Shown piece after piece: positions 16,096 through 25,151 of a stretch of DNA of 64,000 nucleotides. The stretch is taken from contig NZ_JAFMOX010000067.1 in the NCBI RefSeq assembly GCF_019049655.1, positions 1 to 64,000 on the forward strand, written 5' to 3'. The notes under the pieces were generated by a model. That model searched no databases. It was not told where the DNA came from and was given only the letters and a program-made list of their open reading frames with translations. Both the position numbers and the translations under genes were made by a program. Within the stretch, counting starts at the first letter, position 1, and each line of letters starts with the position of its first letter. Source of the DNA: Rahnella rivi (GTDB lineage Bacteria > Pseudomonadota > Gammaproteobacteria > Enterobacterales > Enterobacteriaceae).

Positions 16096-16806
16096 ATGTT
16101 AAGTGTAAAATCAGTTAATCAGTATTACGGTCAAAAACACATTCTCTGGGATATCAATCTCGAGCTTTATCGCGGGCAATGTACCGGGCTTATCGGCAGA
16201 AACGGCGTGGGGAAAACCACGCTGATTAACTGCATCATGGGGCATCTGCCGGTGAAAAGCGGCGCGATTTTCTGGCAATCAGCCAATGAAGAACCGCAAA
16301 GTTTGCTGAATTTGCCGGTAGAAAGCCGGGCGCAGATGGGCATTGGCTACGTGCCGCAAGGGCGGCAGATTTTTTCGCAGATGAGCGTCGATGAAAATCT
16401 GCAAATTGCCATGATGTCCAGCCGGAATAAGACGCGTCGCGTGCCTGAGCAGGTGTACGACCTGTTTCCGGTACTTAAGGAGATGGGAGCACGCAAGGCG
16501 GGAGAGCTCGATGAGAGCCAGCAACAGCAACTGGCGATCAGCCGCGCGCTGGTTCAGCAGCCGGAACTGCTGATCCTTGACGAGCCGACCGAGCACACCA
16601 GCGCGGCGATGGCAGCGAATATGGGGAATATCATTCACCGTCTTAACCGTGATCTCGGCCTGACGCTGCTGCTGGTGGGCCATAAGCTGCCCTTTATCCG
16701 CACCGTCGCTGACCGGTTCTGTCTGGTTGATGGCGGGCGTAACGTCGCGCAGGGCACGCTGGCACAGCTCGACGATACACTGGTCAAAGACTATCTGACC
16801 TTCTGA
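16096..16806 (+). CDS. Orphan UrtE-like ABC ATPase with degenerate signature motif
   Basis: A 236-residue ABC ATP-binding subunit most like UrtE of urea and LivF-type branched-chain amino-acid importers. Walker A GRNGVGKTT is at 34-42, the Q-loop GYVPQGRQIF at 84-93, DLFPVLKEM at 122-130, Walker B LLILDEP at 158-164 and His196 in the H-loop. The ABC signature, normally LSGGQ, is LDESQ here (138-142), though the following QQQ-LAI-RAL is kept. No permease or binding-protein gene is adjacent. The start at 16096 has a GGGAGG site 5 nt upstream; an upstream GTG at 16078 is less likely. A sigma-54 promoter and NtrC-type site suggest nitrogen control. It may be a divergent importer subunit, or a regulator no longer able to hydrolyse ATP normally. 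Confidence 0.75.
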   Translation: MLSVKSVNQYYGQKHILWDINLELYRGQCTGLIGRNGVGKTTLINCIMGHLPVKSGAIFWQSANEEPQSLLNLPVESRAQMGIGYVPQGRQIFSQMSVDENLQIAMMSSRNKTRRVPEQVYDLFPVLKEMGARKAGELDESQQQQLAISRALVQQPELLILDEPTEHTSAAMAANMGNIIHRLNRDLGLTLLLVGHKLPFIRTVADRFCLVDGGRNVAQGTLAQLDDTLVKDYLTF

Positions 16807-16815
16807 CAGCCGGTT

Positions 16816-17502
16816 TTAACGCTCAGTGTGGCCGAGGCGGGTCAGATCGAGATATTGCCCCAGATTGCCGTCAGGCCCGGTTAACAGGTACGGGATCTCG
16901 CCCAGCAGTGGCGCAGGCAGCATACGCGTGAGCGTATCGATATACGCCTGATGATGCTTCCCCGTTTCCTGTATATCGTTGGCAATCCATCCCGCAAGCT
17001 GTAAACCGCTGTGTGCGATGGCCTGCGCGGTCAGCACGGCATGGTTGATACACCCCAGGCGCATACCGACCACCAGCACGACCGGTAACTGTTCAGCCTT
17101 CACCCAGTCGGCAAAGGTGTAACTGGCGGTGAGCGGCGTAAACCAGCCGCCTGCGCCTTCCACCACCACCCAGTCTGCCAGCGGTTCGAGGTTACGCAAC
17201 CCTTGCGATAACACCGCCGGATCGATCGGACGCTTTTCAAGTTCGCTGACGATGTGCGGCGAGGTCGGTTCGATAAAGGTGCACGGATTCACTTCGTCAT
17301 AACGTAAACCCACAGTGCTGAACGCCTGCAGCGCCAGCGCGTCACTGTTGCGCGGTCCTTCCGGCGTCATTTCACTGCCAGAAGCCACCGGTTTGTACCC
17401 GGCGGTGGTGTGTCCGGCACGCGCTGCGGCCTGTAAAAATGCGGTAGTCGCGACGGTTTTACCGACTTCAGTGTCGGTACCGGTGATGAAGTATTTTGTC
17501 AT
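16816..17502 (-). CDS. bioD: ATP-dependent dethiobiotin synthetase
   Basis: A 228-residue enzyme closing the ureido ring of dethiobiotin from 7,8-diaminopelargonic acid, CO2 and ATP. The start FITGTDTEVGKTVAT contains the P-loop (GTDTEVGKT), and GYKPVASGS and VVEGAGGWFTPL are diagnostic. Length fits the family (about 225). It is the last gene of bioBFCD, convergent with the orphan ABC ATPase gene 9 bp away, so no terminator separates them in the gap. Confidence 0.96.
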   Translation of the reverse strand: MTKYFITGTDTEVGKTVATTAFLQAAARAGHTTAGYKPVASGSEMTPEGPRNSDALALQAFSTVGLRYDEVNPCTFIEPTSPHIVSELEKRPIDPAVLSQGLRNLEPLADWVVVEGAGGWFTPLTASYTFADWVKAEQLPVVLVVGMRLGCINHAVLTAQAIAHSGLQLAGWIANDIQETGKHHQAYIDTLTRMLPAPLLGEIPYLLTGPDGNLGQYLDLTRLGHTER

Positions 17503-17565
17503 GATTTATTCTGCTAAAAATCTGGTGTGGGTTTAGCTCTCTCCCCTTCACAGGGGAGGAGTCGG

Positions 17566-18372
17566 TCAGCGTGGGATCAGTTCTTCGACCTGCAAAATGC
17601 CGTAGACCAGCCGGTAGTTGAGGGGCAGGATGCCGTCGCGGCGAACGTAGTGTTTTTCCAGCAATTGAAGGCGTTCCCGGCCCCCCAGCCCGCCGATGCG
17701 GCCATTTTTAATGTGCGTCGCGCCGATGCCTTTCAGTGAGCGCATCAGCGACATCACGTCCGGGAATTCTGCAATGTGATCGCTGAAGGTGACTTCATGG
17801 CGGTACGGCGCGCAGGCCTCGGCAATTTTGTCCGGCGTGAGAAACTTGTTCACGTGACGACGTCCGTCTACTTTCATCCAGGCAGCGGCCAGCTCATTGA
17901 GCGAACCTTCCGCCAGCGTCGAAAACAGCACCAGCCCGCCGTTGCGGGTCACGCGGTGCATCTCTTCCAGCGCACGGGGCAATGCATTGCACCACTGCAC
18001 GGCCAGATTGCTGAAACAGATATCGACAGAGTTATCCGCAAACGGCAGACGCTCGATATCGCCTGGCACATACTGTTGAGCCGAATCCAGTTCCCTGGCG
18101 CGGTTTAACATGCCTTCGGAGAGATCCAGCGCAATGACATTCTGCCCCTGCGCTTTCCAGAAGCGGCTGAAATAACCGGTGCCGCAGCCTGCATCCACGA
18201 CGGTATTCCCTGTCCCGTCCAGACCGTACATTTTCAGATAAGGCGCGGCGAGAGACAGCAATTCCTCCCCCACGTCACGCTGCAGTTGTGCGGCGTTTTC
18301 ATAACTGATGGCGGCACGACTGAACGCGTCGGCCACCGCTTGTTTATTCACTAATTCAGTGACTGCACCCAT
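17566..18372 (-). CDS. bioC: Malonyl-ACP O-methyltransferase
   Basis: A 268-residue SAM-dependent methyltransferase that masks malonyl-ACP so fatty-acid synthesis can build the pimeloyl chain. Motif I is VVDAGCGTGYFSRF at about 58-71, followed by ALDLSEGML and LPFADNSVDICFSNLAVQWC. The C-terminal MRSLKGIGATHIKNGR segment is typical of BioC. It overlaps bioF by 17 nt, so the two are translated together. No bioH or bioG esterase partner is in this window. Confidence 0.95.
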   Translation of the reverse strand: MGAVTELVNKQAVADAFSRAAISYENAAQLQRDVGEELLSLAAPYLKMYGLDGTGNTVVDAGCGTGYFSRFWKAQGQNVIALDLSEGMLNRARELDSAQQYVPGDIERLPFADNSVDICFSNLAVQWCNALPRALEEMHRVTRNGGLVLFSTLAEGSLNELAAAWMKVDGRRHVNKFLTPDKIAEACAPYRHEVTFSDHIAEFPDVMSLMRSLKGIGATHIKNGRIGGLGGRERLQLLEKHYVRRDGILPLNYRLVYGILQVEELIPR

Positions 18373-19507
18373 GAAGGGACTCCAGCAAAAAATCGATATC
18401 TTCAGGCCCGTGCGCCGCCGTCAGCGTGATACGCAACCGCGCACTGCCCGGCGGTACCGTCGGTGGACGGATGGCGCTGACCCACAACCCGCGCTCGCGC
18501 AGCCTGGCGGCCAGATCCAGCGCGGGCTGATTTTCGCCCACAATAACGGGCTGGATCGCGGTCTGCGAGCCGGTCAGCGCATAAGGCAATCCGGCGGCAC
18601 CTGAACGAAAACGGGCAATATTGGCGGCCAGTTTATCACGCAGGCCGTCGTCTTGCTGGATCCGCGCCAGCGATGCCTGTAACGCACACACCTGTGCGGC
18701 GGGCATTGCGGTGCTGTAAATCAGATGACGGGCGAACTGCAACAGGTAATCTGCGGTCGCATCATCACACAATACCGCCGCTCCGCTGCAGCCGAACGCT
18801 TTACCGAAGGTGACCACCAGCAGTTCCGGGCGAATGCCCTGCTGCCAGCAACTTCCCCGCCCTGCCTCGCCGATAACGCCCACTCCGTGCGCATCATCGA
18901 CCATCATCCAGCTGCCATGTGCCTGGGACAGGTTATGCAGATCTGCCAGCGGTGCGGCATCGCCGTCCATGCTGAACACGCCTTCAGTCACCACCAGCGT
19001 TTCCCCGTTCACCGGTTTTTCCAGCAAGCGCTGTAAGGATCCCGGCTGATTGTGATGAAAACGACGCAGCTGCGAAGGCGCATGGGCGGCGGCTTCCAGC
19101 AAGGAAGCATGGCTGAGTTTGTCGGCCAGCACGCGATCCTCACTTTGCATCAGCGCCGCCAGAATCGCCTGGTTGGCAGCAAAACCTGAGATGAACAGCA
19201 GCGCGCGCGGATAGCCCTGCCAGGCTGCCAGCTGCTGCTCAAACTCTGCGTGCGCATCGCTGTAGCCGGTGACGTGCCCGGAACCGCCACTGCCGACGCC
19301 ATATTTCGCCGCGCCCTGCTGCCAGGCGGCGATCACCTCAGCGTCCTGACTCAGCCCCAGATAATCATTACCTGAGAAGTTCAGATAGCGGCGGTCGCCC
19401 TGTGTCAGATAGCGGGCGCTGCCGCCCCGGTTTGGCTGCCGCACTCGGAAAGCGGCGGCCTGCTGACGGGCCAAAATCGCGGCGTCGATCCGCGTTTGCC
19501 AGCTCAT
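18356..19507 (-). CDS. bioF: 8-amino-7-oxononanoate synthase
   Basis: A 383-residue PLP enzyme condensing pimeloyl-ACP with alanine. It has FSGNDYLGLS, GSGGSGHVTGY, DDAHGVGVIGEAGRG and the Schiff-base Lys236 in TFGKAFGCSG. Length matches the family. It lies 3 bp after bioB and overlaps bioC, as in E. coli. Confidence 0.97.
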   Translation of the reverse strand: MSWQTRIDAAILARQQAAAFRVRQPNRGGSARYLTQGDRRYLNFSGNDYLGLSQDAEVIAAWQQGAAKYGVGSGGSGHVTGYSDAHAEFEQQLAAWQGYPRALLFISGFAANQAILAALMQSEDRVLADKLSHASLLEAAAHAPSQLRRFHHNQPGSLQRLLEKPVNGETLVVTEGVFSMDGDAAPLADLHNLSQAHGSWMMVDDAHGVGVIGEAGRGSCWQQGIRPELLVVTFGKAFGCSGAAVLCDDATADYLLQFARHLIYSTAMPAAQVCALQASLARIQQDDGLRDKLAANIARFRSGAAGLPYALTGSQTAIQPVIVGENQPALDLAARLRERGLWVSAIRPPTVPPGSARLRITLTAAHGPEDIDFLLESLHGCSH

Positions 19508-19510
19508 GAA

Positions 19511-20548
19511 TCAGACGGCAGCGTTATAAAACTGTGGCGTATCCGCATGAACCAGCTGTTCTGCCAGCGCTGCCTGCTGCTGGTTATCGCCCATCTCGGT
19601 TTCGAAAGTCTGCGGGTTCAGCCCCAGTTTGCCAAACAGAATTAAATCTTTGTCTTCCGCCGGGTTTGGCGTGGTCAGCAATTTGCAGCCATAGAAGATG
19701 GAGTTGGCACCGGCCATAAAGCACATCGCCTGCGTCTGCTCGCTCATCTGCTCACGGCCTGCGGAAAGGCGCACGTAAGATTGCGGCATCATGATGCGCG
19801 CGATAGCAATGGTACGGATAAAATCGAACGGATCGACGTCGTCGTTATCCGCCAGCGGCGTGCCTTTGACCTTCACCAGCATGTTGATCGGGACGCTTTC
19901 CGGTGGCACCGGCAGGTTCGCCAGCTGCATCAGCAAACCGGCCCGGTCTTTCACCGTTTCACCCAAACCCACAATCCCGCCGGAACAGACTTTAATGCCG
20001 GCACCGCGCACTTCCGCCAGCGTGTCCAGACGTTCCTGATAACTGCGGGTGGTGATGATGCTGCCGTAAAATTCCGGCGAGGTATCCAGGTTATGGTTGT
20101 AGAAATCGAGCCCGGCGTGCGCCAGACGTTGCGCCTGCGTGGTATTGAGCGATCCGAGCGTCATGCAGGTTTCCATCCCCATCTCTTTCACGCCCTGCAC
20201 CATTTGCTCAAGGTAGGGCATATCGCGGTCGTGCGGGTTTTTCCAGGCGGCGCCCATGCAGAATCGGGTGGAACCGGCGGCTTTCGCCTGACGCGCCGAC
20301 TCCAGCACCTGCTCGACTTCCATCAGACGCTCTGATTCCAGCCCGGTTTTGTAACGGGAACTCTGCGGGCAATATTTACAGTCTTCCGGGCAGGCGCCGG
20401 TTTTGATCGACAGCAAAGTGCTGACCTGCACCTGGCGCGGATCAAAGTGCTGACGGTGGATCTGCTGAGCTTCAAACATCAGCTCCAGAAAAGGTTTGTT
20501 AAACAGTGCCTGAGTCTTCTCAAGCGTCCATTGGGTGCGGGTGGTCAT
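19511..20548 (-). CDS. bioB: Biotin synthase (radical SAM)
   Basis: A 345-residue enzyme inserting sulfur into dethiobiotin. The radical-SAM cluster ligands are Cys53, Cys57 and Cys60 (CPEDCKYC); YNHNLDTSPEFY and the later FYGCKLLTTPN are family motifs. It is first in bioBFCD and is divided from divergent bioA by the BirA operator. The ATG at 20548 is conserved. Confidence 0.97.
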   Translation of the reverse strand: MTTRTQWTLEKTQALFNKPFLELMFEAQQIHRQHFDPRQVQVSTLLSIKTGACPEDCKYCPQSSRYKTGLESERLMEVEQVLESARQAKAAGSTRFCMGAAWKNPHDRDMPYLEQMVQGVKEMGMETCMTLGSLNTTQAQRLAHAGLDFYNHNLDTSPEFYGSIITTRSYQERLDTLAEVRGAGIKVCSGGIVGLGETVKDRAGLLMQLANLPVPPESVPINMLVKVKGTPLADNDDVDPFDFIRTIAIARIMMPQSYVRLSAGREQMSEQTQAMCFMAGANSIFYGCKLLTTPNPAEDKDLILFGKLGLNPQTFETEMGDNQQQAALAEQLVHADTPQFYNAAV

Positions 20549-20598
20549 CGCGACAACTCCAAAATAAATGTTTCGTGAACGTTTTTATGGTCGGTATA

Positions 20599-20632
20599 CT
20601 GTCAACCATTCTCGATTCGTTTTAGTTTACGG
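20599..20632. promoter_or_regulatory. BirA (biotin) operator between bioB and bioA
   Basis: The half-sites CTGTCAACC and AGTTTACGG are separated by 16 bp, the exact geometry of the E. coli operator TTGTAAACC-N16-GGTTTACAA. Six of nine bases match in each arm. It sits in the 137-bp divergent gap, so one site would repress both directions when biotinyl-AMP-loaded BirA binds. Confidence 0.8.
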
Positions 20633-20685
20633 TCAACGATAATTATATTTTTTAGTTTACAACTTATTCACCGCAGGACGGTTTT

Positions 20686-21963
20686 ATGAACCCCGCCGAT
20701 CTCGAGTTCGACCAGCGCCACATCTGGCATCCTTATACGTCTATGACCAAACCGCTGCCTGCCTATCCGGTCGAATCTGCCTCGGGCGTCATGTTGCATC
20801 TCGCCGATGGCCGCGAGCTGGTGGACGGCATGTCGTCCTGGTGGGCGGCGATCCACGGTTATAATCACCCGCAGCTGAATCAGGCGGCGATCGAACAAAT
20901 CGGCAAAATGTCCCACGTGATGTTTGGCGGGATCACCCATCCTTCGGCGGTGGCCCTGTCGCGCCGCCTGGTTGAGATGACGCCTGCCGGGCTGGAATGC
21001 GTGTTTCTGGCGGATTCCGGTTCTGTGGCGGTCGAAGTGGCGCTGAAAATGGCGATGCAATACTGGCAGGCGCGCGGTGAAAAACGCCAGACCTTGCTGA
21101 CGCTGCGTAACGGCTATCATGGCGATACGTTTGGCGCGATGTCAGTGTGCGATCCGCAAAATTCGATGCACAGTTTGTATCAGGGATACCTGCCGCAGCA
21201 TCTGTTTGCCGATGCGCCACAAAGCCGTTTTGGCGGGGAGTGGGACGAGGCGGATATCGCACCGTTCGCCAGAATGCTGGAAGAGAATCACCGCAAGATC
21301 GCGGCGGTCATTTTAGAGCCGGTGGTACAGGGCGCTGGCGGGATGCGGATTTATCATCCTTTGTATCTCAAACGCGTGCGCCACTTGTGCGATGAGTACG
21401 GCGTGCTGCTGATTGCCGATGAAATCGCCACCGGTTTTGGCCGCACCGGCAAGCTGTTTGCCTGCGACCACGCGGGAATTTCGCCGGACATTTTGTGTCT
21501 CGGCAAAGCCCTGACCGGCGGTTACATGACGCTTTCCGCCACGCTGACGACCCGTCATGTGGCCGAGGTGATCAGTAACGGCGAGGCCGGATGCTTTATG
21601 CATGGCCCGACGTTTATGGGCAACCCGCTGGCCTGCGCGGTCGCCAATGCGAGCCTGCACTTGTTGTCGGAAAACCGCTGGCAGGCGCAGGTATTCAGCA
21701 TTGAAAAACAACTGAGTGCCGAATTGCAGCCGCTGGCTGAACACCCGGCGGTGGCGGACGTGCGGGTACTTGGCGCGATTGGCGTCGTGGAGATGCATCA
21801 GCCGGTGAACATGGCGCAGTTGCAAAAACACTTCGTGGCCGAAGGCGTGTGGATCCGCCCGTTTGGCAAACTGATTTATCTGATGCCGCCTTACATCATC
21901 TCATCCGCCGAACTGACCCGGCTTACCGGCGCGATTGCCGGTGCGCTGGCGGCGCTGTATTAA
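20686..21963 (+). CDS. bioA: Adenosylmethionine-8-amino-7-oxononanoate aminotransferase
   Basis: A 425-residue PLP aminotransferase making 7,8-diaminopelargonic acid with S-adenosylmethionine as amino donor. It starts with DQRHIWHPYTSM, has the DSGSVAVEVALKMA cofactor region, LLIADEIATGFGRTG, and the Schiff-base Lys274 in CLGKALTGGY. Transcribed divergently from bioBFCD under the shared operator. In E. coli ybhB follows directly; here an accessory block intervenes. Confidence 0.97.
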   Translation: MNPADLEFDQRHIWHPYTSMTKPLPAYPVESASGVMLHLADGRELVDGMSSWWAAIHGYNHPQLNQAAIEQIGKMSHVMFGGITHPSAVALSRRLVEMTPAGLECVFLADSGSVAVEVALKMAMQYWQARGEKRQTLLTLRNGYHGDTFGAMSVCDPQNSMHSLYQGYLPQHLFADAPQSRFGGEWDEADIAPFARMLEENHRKIAAVILEPVVQGAGGMRIYHPLYLKRVRHLCDEYGVLLIADEIATGFGRTGKLFACDHAGISPDILCLGKALTGGYMTLSATLTTRHVAEVISNGEAGCFMHGPTFMGNPLACAVANASLHLLSENRWQAQVFSIEKQLSAELQPLAEHPAVADVRVLGAIGVVEMHQPVNMAQLQKHFVAEGVWIRPFGKLIYLMPPYIISSAELTRLTGAIAGALAALY

Positions 21964-21980
21964 CGCCTGCGAAAGCAACG

Positions 21981-22973
21981 CTACAGGGCGCTGACCAGGC
22001 GATGAGAGGTGGAAAGCAGCGCGCTCAGTTTCTCACGGCTGAGCCGCGCTTCTTCGGTCAGAAACTCTATCGCCACGGTCAGCGCGGGCGTGGGATTTTC
22101 CGGATACAACAGGGTGTAAGCTGCGCCGCTTGCGACACACAGCGGGAAAGGTGCTATCACCCTGCCCGCCTGCAAATCATCTTCGATCAGCGTCAGATCC
22201 CCGATCGCCACGCCATACCCCTGTAACGCCGAATTGATCGCCAGATCCAGCGTATCAAAATGCTGAGATTTGCCTGACGGCAAACTCTGCACCCCCTCTT
22301 CCCGCAGCCACATCAGCCAGTCGCGACGATCACGTGTCGGATGCAGCAGGGTTTTATCGGCCAGATCGGCGACTTCGGTATGCCCGTTGTGACGCGGTAA
22401 AAAATCTGGCGTGCACACCGGCGTCAGCACTTCATCAAACAGATGATGTGCGCGGCGCGGTGACTCCGGCGGGCGGCCAAAAATGACCGCCGCGTCAAAA
22501 TGTTCATTGCTGAAATCCACACCATGAGCAATCGAGGCCGTCAGCTCAATACGCATATCCGGCCGGTCGTTTTGCAGCTGGATCACCCGCGGCAATAGCC
22601 AGCGCATCGAACAGGTCGGGCATTTGATGCGTAAGGTATCGGGATGAGAACCGACACGTTTCAGGGCATCCCCCATCAGTGCCAGCGCCTGCTGTACCGG
22701 TGGCAAGAGCTGTGCGCCGCGCGGGGTCAGCGTTAACCCGCGCGCCTGACGTAAAAATAACGGATAACCCAGCGCCACTTCCAGCCCGGTAATCTGACGG
22801 CTGACCGCGCCCTGCGTGATGTGCAGTAAGGTCGCGGCATGGGTCAGATTCAGTGTCTGCGCCACGACGGCAAAGGTTTTCAGCACATTGAGCGAGGGTA
22901 AATTCAGCGCATTGAGATGCGACAGTTCAGGAGAAAGGGCCACACATACCTCGTTAAAACCGCAATAAGCCAT
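21981..22973 (-). CDS. LysR-family transcriptional regulator (GcvA-like)
   Basis: A 330-residue regulator. The N-terminal helix-turn-helix is SLNVLKTFAVVAQTLNLTHAATLLHITQGAVSRQI at about 27-61 (given here only for position); a substrate-binding fold follows. The region after the HTH (PLFLRQARGLTLTPRG) resembles the GcvA subgroup. The true start may lie several codons inside the frame, near the NLPSLNVLKTF region. It is divergent from the aminotransferase gene, the classical layout for a LysR protein and its target. It is convergent with bioA. Confidence 0.85.
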   Translation of the reverse strand: MAYCGFNEVCVALSPELSHLNALNLPSLNVLKTFAVVAQTLNLTHAATLLHITQGAVSRQITGLEVALGYPLFLRQARGLTLTPRGAQLLPPVQQALALMGDALKRVGSHPDTLRIKCPTCSMRWLLPRVIQLQNDRPDMRIELTASIAHGVDFSNEHFDAAVIFGRPPESPRRAHHLFDEVLTPVCTPDFLPRHNGHTEVADLADKTLLHPTRDRRDWLMWLREEGVQSLPSGKSQHFDTLDLAINSALQGYGVAIGDLTLIEDDLQAGRVIAPFPLCVASGAAYTLLYPENPTPALTVAIEFLTEEARLSREKLSALLSTSHRLVSAL

Positions 22974-23099
22974 GACGAAAAGTCATAGCGAGTATGACAA
23001 ATTTTCTATTGTCGGCACAGGGGAACTGTTGCTTAATCGTTGAACACCTGTTTTGACCCACTGATGGCCGTCTGGCCTGAATTTTTTGGGAAGTCTGCC

Positions 23100-24254
23100 A
23101 TGAAAAGCGCACTGTTACCGCAGTCAAAATTACCGGACGTCGGCACCACCATTTTTACGGTGATTGGTCAGCTGAGCGCCGAGCACAATGCCCTTAATCT
23201 GTCGCAGGGCGCACCGAATTTCTCCTGTCAGCCGTCGCTTATCGACAGCGTGACCAAAGCCATGCGTGAAGGTCATAACCAATATGCCCCGATGAGCGGC
23301 GTGTCGGCATTGCGCCATGCGTTGTCAGCGAAAGTCGAGGCACTTTACGGGTGCCAGTATGACGCGGATGCGGAGGTCACGGTCATGGCCAGCGCCAGCG
23401 AAGGGCTTTACTCCGCCATCAGCGCGCTGGTGCATCCGGGCGATGAGGTGATTTACTTCGAACCTTCGTTCGACAGTTACGCGCCGATTGTGCGATTGCA
23501 GGGGGCAAAACCGGTCGCTATCAGCCTGTCGATGGAAGATTTCAGCATCGACTGGGATCAGGTGGCGAGTGCCATCAACAGCCGCACGCGAATGATCATC
23601 ATCAACAGCCCGCACAACCCGACCGGCGCCATCTTTTCCGATTTCGACATTGAACGCCTGACCGCGCTGACGGAAAACACCGACATCATCATTTTGTCCG
23701 ATGAAGTCTACGAACACGTGGTGTTTGATGGCGAACGCCACGAGAGCATGGCCTGTCACCCGCCACTGGCGGAGCGCAGCGTCATTGTGTCGTCGTTCGG
23801 CAAAACGTATCACGTCACCGGCTGGCGCGTCGGTTACTGCCTGGCGCCTGAAGAACTGATGAATGAGATCCGCAAAGTGCATCAGTTTATGATGTTCTCC
23901 GCCGACACGCCGATGCAGGTCGCCTTCGCCGAAGCGATGGCGGATCCGCAAAGTTATCTCGGGCTGGCGGATTTCTATCAGCAAAAGCGTGATTTGCTGG
24001 CTGACGCGCTCAGTGAATCCCGCTTTGAATTACTGCCCAGCCGTGGCAGTTTCTTTATGCTGGCGCGTTTTAGCCATTTCAGCCCGCTCTCCGACGACGA
24101 ATTTGTGCTGAGTTTGATCCGTGATCATCAGATTGCGACGATTCCGCTGTCGGCGTTTTACAGCAATAACAAACCCACCGGGCTTATCCGCCTGAGTTTC
24201 GCCAAAGATAACGACACGTTGTATGAAGGCGCACGCCGCCTGTGTCGCGTCTGA
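23100..24254 (+). CDS. Methionine-type aminotransferase, class I PLP
   Basis: A 384-residue class I/II aminotransferase resembling E. coli YbdL, which uses methionine, histidine and phenylalanine as donors. It begins with PQSKLPDVGTTIFTVIGQL, as YbdL does, and has NQYAPMSGVSALR, INSPHNPTGA, the DEVYEHVVFD segment and the Schiff-base Lys in SSFGKTYHVTGWRVGYC. It differs enough from YbdL that the symbol is withheld. The start at 23100 gives the family length; the frame extends 20 codons upstream. It is divergent from the LysR gene and 41 bp ahead of a periplasmic amino-acid binding protein, so the pair may handle uptake and transamination of one amino acid. Confidence 0.85.
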   Translation: MKSALLPQSKLPDVGTTIFTVIGQLSAEHNALNLSQGAPNFSCQPSLIDSVTKAMREGHNQYAPMSGVSALRHALSAKVEALYGCQYDADAEVTVMASASEGLYSAISALVHPGDEVIYFEPSFDSYAPIVRLQGAKPVAISLSMEDFSIDWDQVASAINSRTRMIIINSPHNPTGAIFSDFDIERLTALTENTDIIILSDEVYEHVVFDGERHESMACHPPLAERSVIVSSFGKTYHVTGWRVGYCLAPEELMNEIRKVHQFMMFSADTPMQVAFAEAMADPQSYLGLADFYQQKRDLLADALSESRFELLPSRGSFFMLARFSHFSPLSDDEFVLSLIRDHQIATIPLSAFYSNNKPTGLIRLSFAKDNDTLYEGARRLCRV

Positions 24255-24295
24255 GCCTTTGTATTTATCTGCATCACGCTGGGGAATTGTGAATA

Positions 24296-25075
24296 ATGAA
24301 AAAATTGAAAATCGCATTACTGTTAGGTTGCGCCGTGGCGTCTTTCTCCGCACTGGCTGACGGTTCCACGCTGAAATTTGGCCTGGAAGCGCAATATCCG
24401 CCGTTCGAATCTAAAAGCGCCACCGGCGAATTACAGGGTTTTGATATCGATCTGGGCAACGCCGTCTGCGCTGCCGCCAGCGTAAAATGCGAATGGTACG
24501 ACACCTCTTTCGATGGCCTGATTGCCGCCCTGCAGTCACGAAAATTTGACGCCATTAACTCCGCAATGAACGTCACCGCAAAACGCCGTCAGGCCATTGA
24601 TTTTACGGACGTCATTTACCGCGTACCCAGCAAACTGATCGCTAAAAAAGACTCCGGCCTGCTGCCTGTCGTTGACTCGCTAAAAGGGAAACACATCGGC
24701 GTATTACAGGGTTCGATTCAGGAAAGTTATGCGAAGGCGCACTGGGCACCTGAAGGCGTGGATGTGGTGTCATATCAGGATCAGAACCAGGTTTATCTGG
24801 ATCTCTCCTCGGGCCGGCTTGACGGCACATTAGTCCTGGCTCCTGCCGGTCAGACCGGTTTCCTGTCCCGTCCGGACGGAAAAGATTACGGATTTGTCGG
24901 TGACGCCGTGCGGGACGATAAGATCCTCGGCAACGGCATTGCGTTCGGTCTGCGTAAAGGCGATACCGCCACCAAAGAGAAACTCGACAAAGCTATCGCC
25001 AAAGTGAAGCAGGAAGGCACCGTGCAAACGCTGTCGAAGAAATATTTCGGCGATATTGATGTGAGCGTGAAGTAA
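24296..25075 (+). CDS. Periplasmic amino-acid-binding protein (SBP family 3)
   Basis: A 259-residue exported solute-binding protein. A signal peptide (MKKLKIALLLGCAVASFSALA) ends at Ala-Leu-Ala. The mature part follows the ArtI/HisJ/ArgT pattern: LKFGLEAQYPPFE, GFDIDLGNAVCAA, WYDTSFDGLIAALQSRKFD and MNVTAKRRQAIDFT. This suggests a basic or polar amino acid as ligand. No permease or ATPase gene is adjacent, so it is an orphan binding protein that must share a membrane complex encoded elsewhere. It probably forms a unit with the upstream aminotransferase. Confidence 0.85.
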   Translation: MKKLKIALLLGCAVASFSALADGSTLKFGLEAQYPPFESKSATGELQGFDIDLGNAVCAAASVKCEWYDTSFDGLIAALQSRKFDAINSAMNVTAKRRQAIDFTDVIYRVPSKLIAKKDSGLLPVVDSLKGKHIGVLQGSIQESYAKAHWAPEGVDVVSYQDQNQVYLDLSSGRLDGTLVLAPAGQTGFLSRPDGKDYGFVGDAVRDDKILGNGIAFGLRKGDTATKEKLDKAIAKVKQEGTVQTLSKKYFGDIDVSVK

Positions 25076-25086
25076 ATTTTCGAGCC

Positions 25087-25115
25087 AATGCCAGTTGACA
25101 TGATCAACTGGCATT
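25087..25115. terminator. 12-bp stem-loop between convergent genes
   Basis: A perfect stem (AATGCCAGTTGA / TCAACTGGCATT) with a 5-nt loop. There is no T-run, so it may be a transcript end-stabiliser rather than a strong terminator. Confidence 0.6.
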
Positions 25116-25151
25116 ATCTGCTGATGCTTTGTGTTGCAGCTTTACTGCCCG

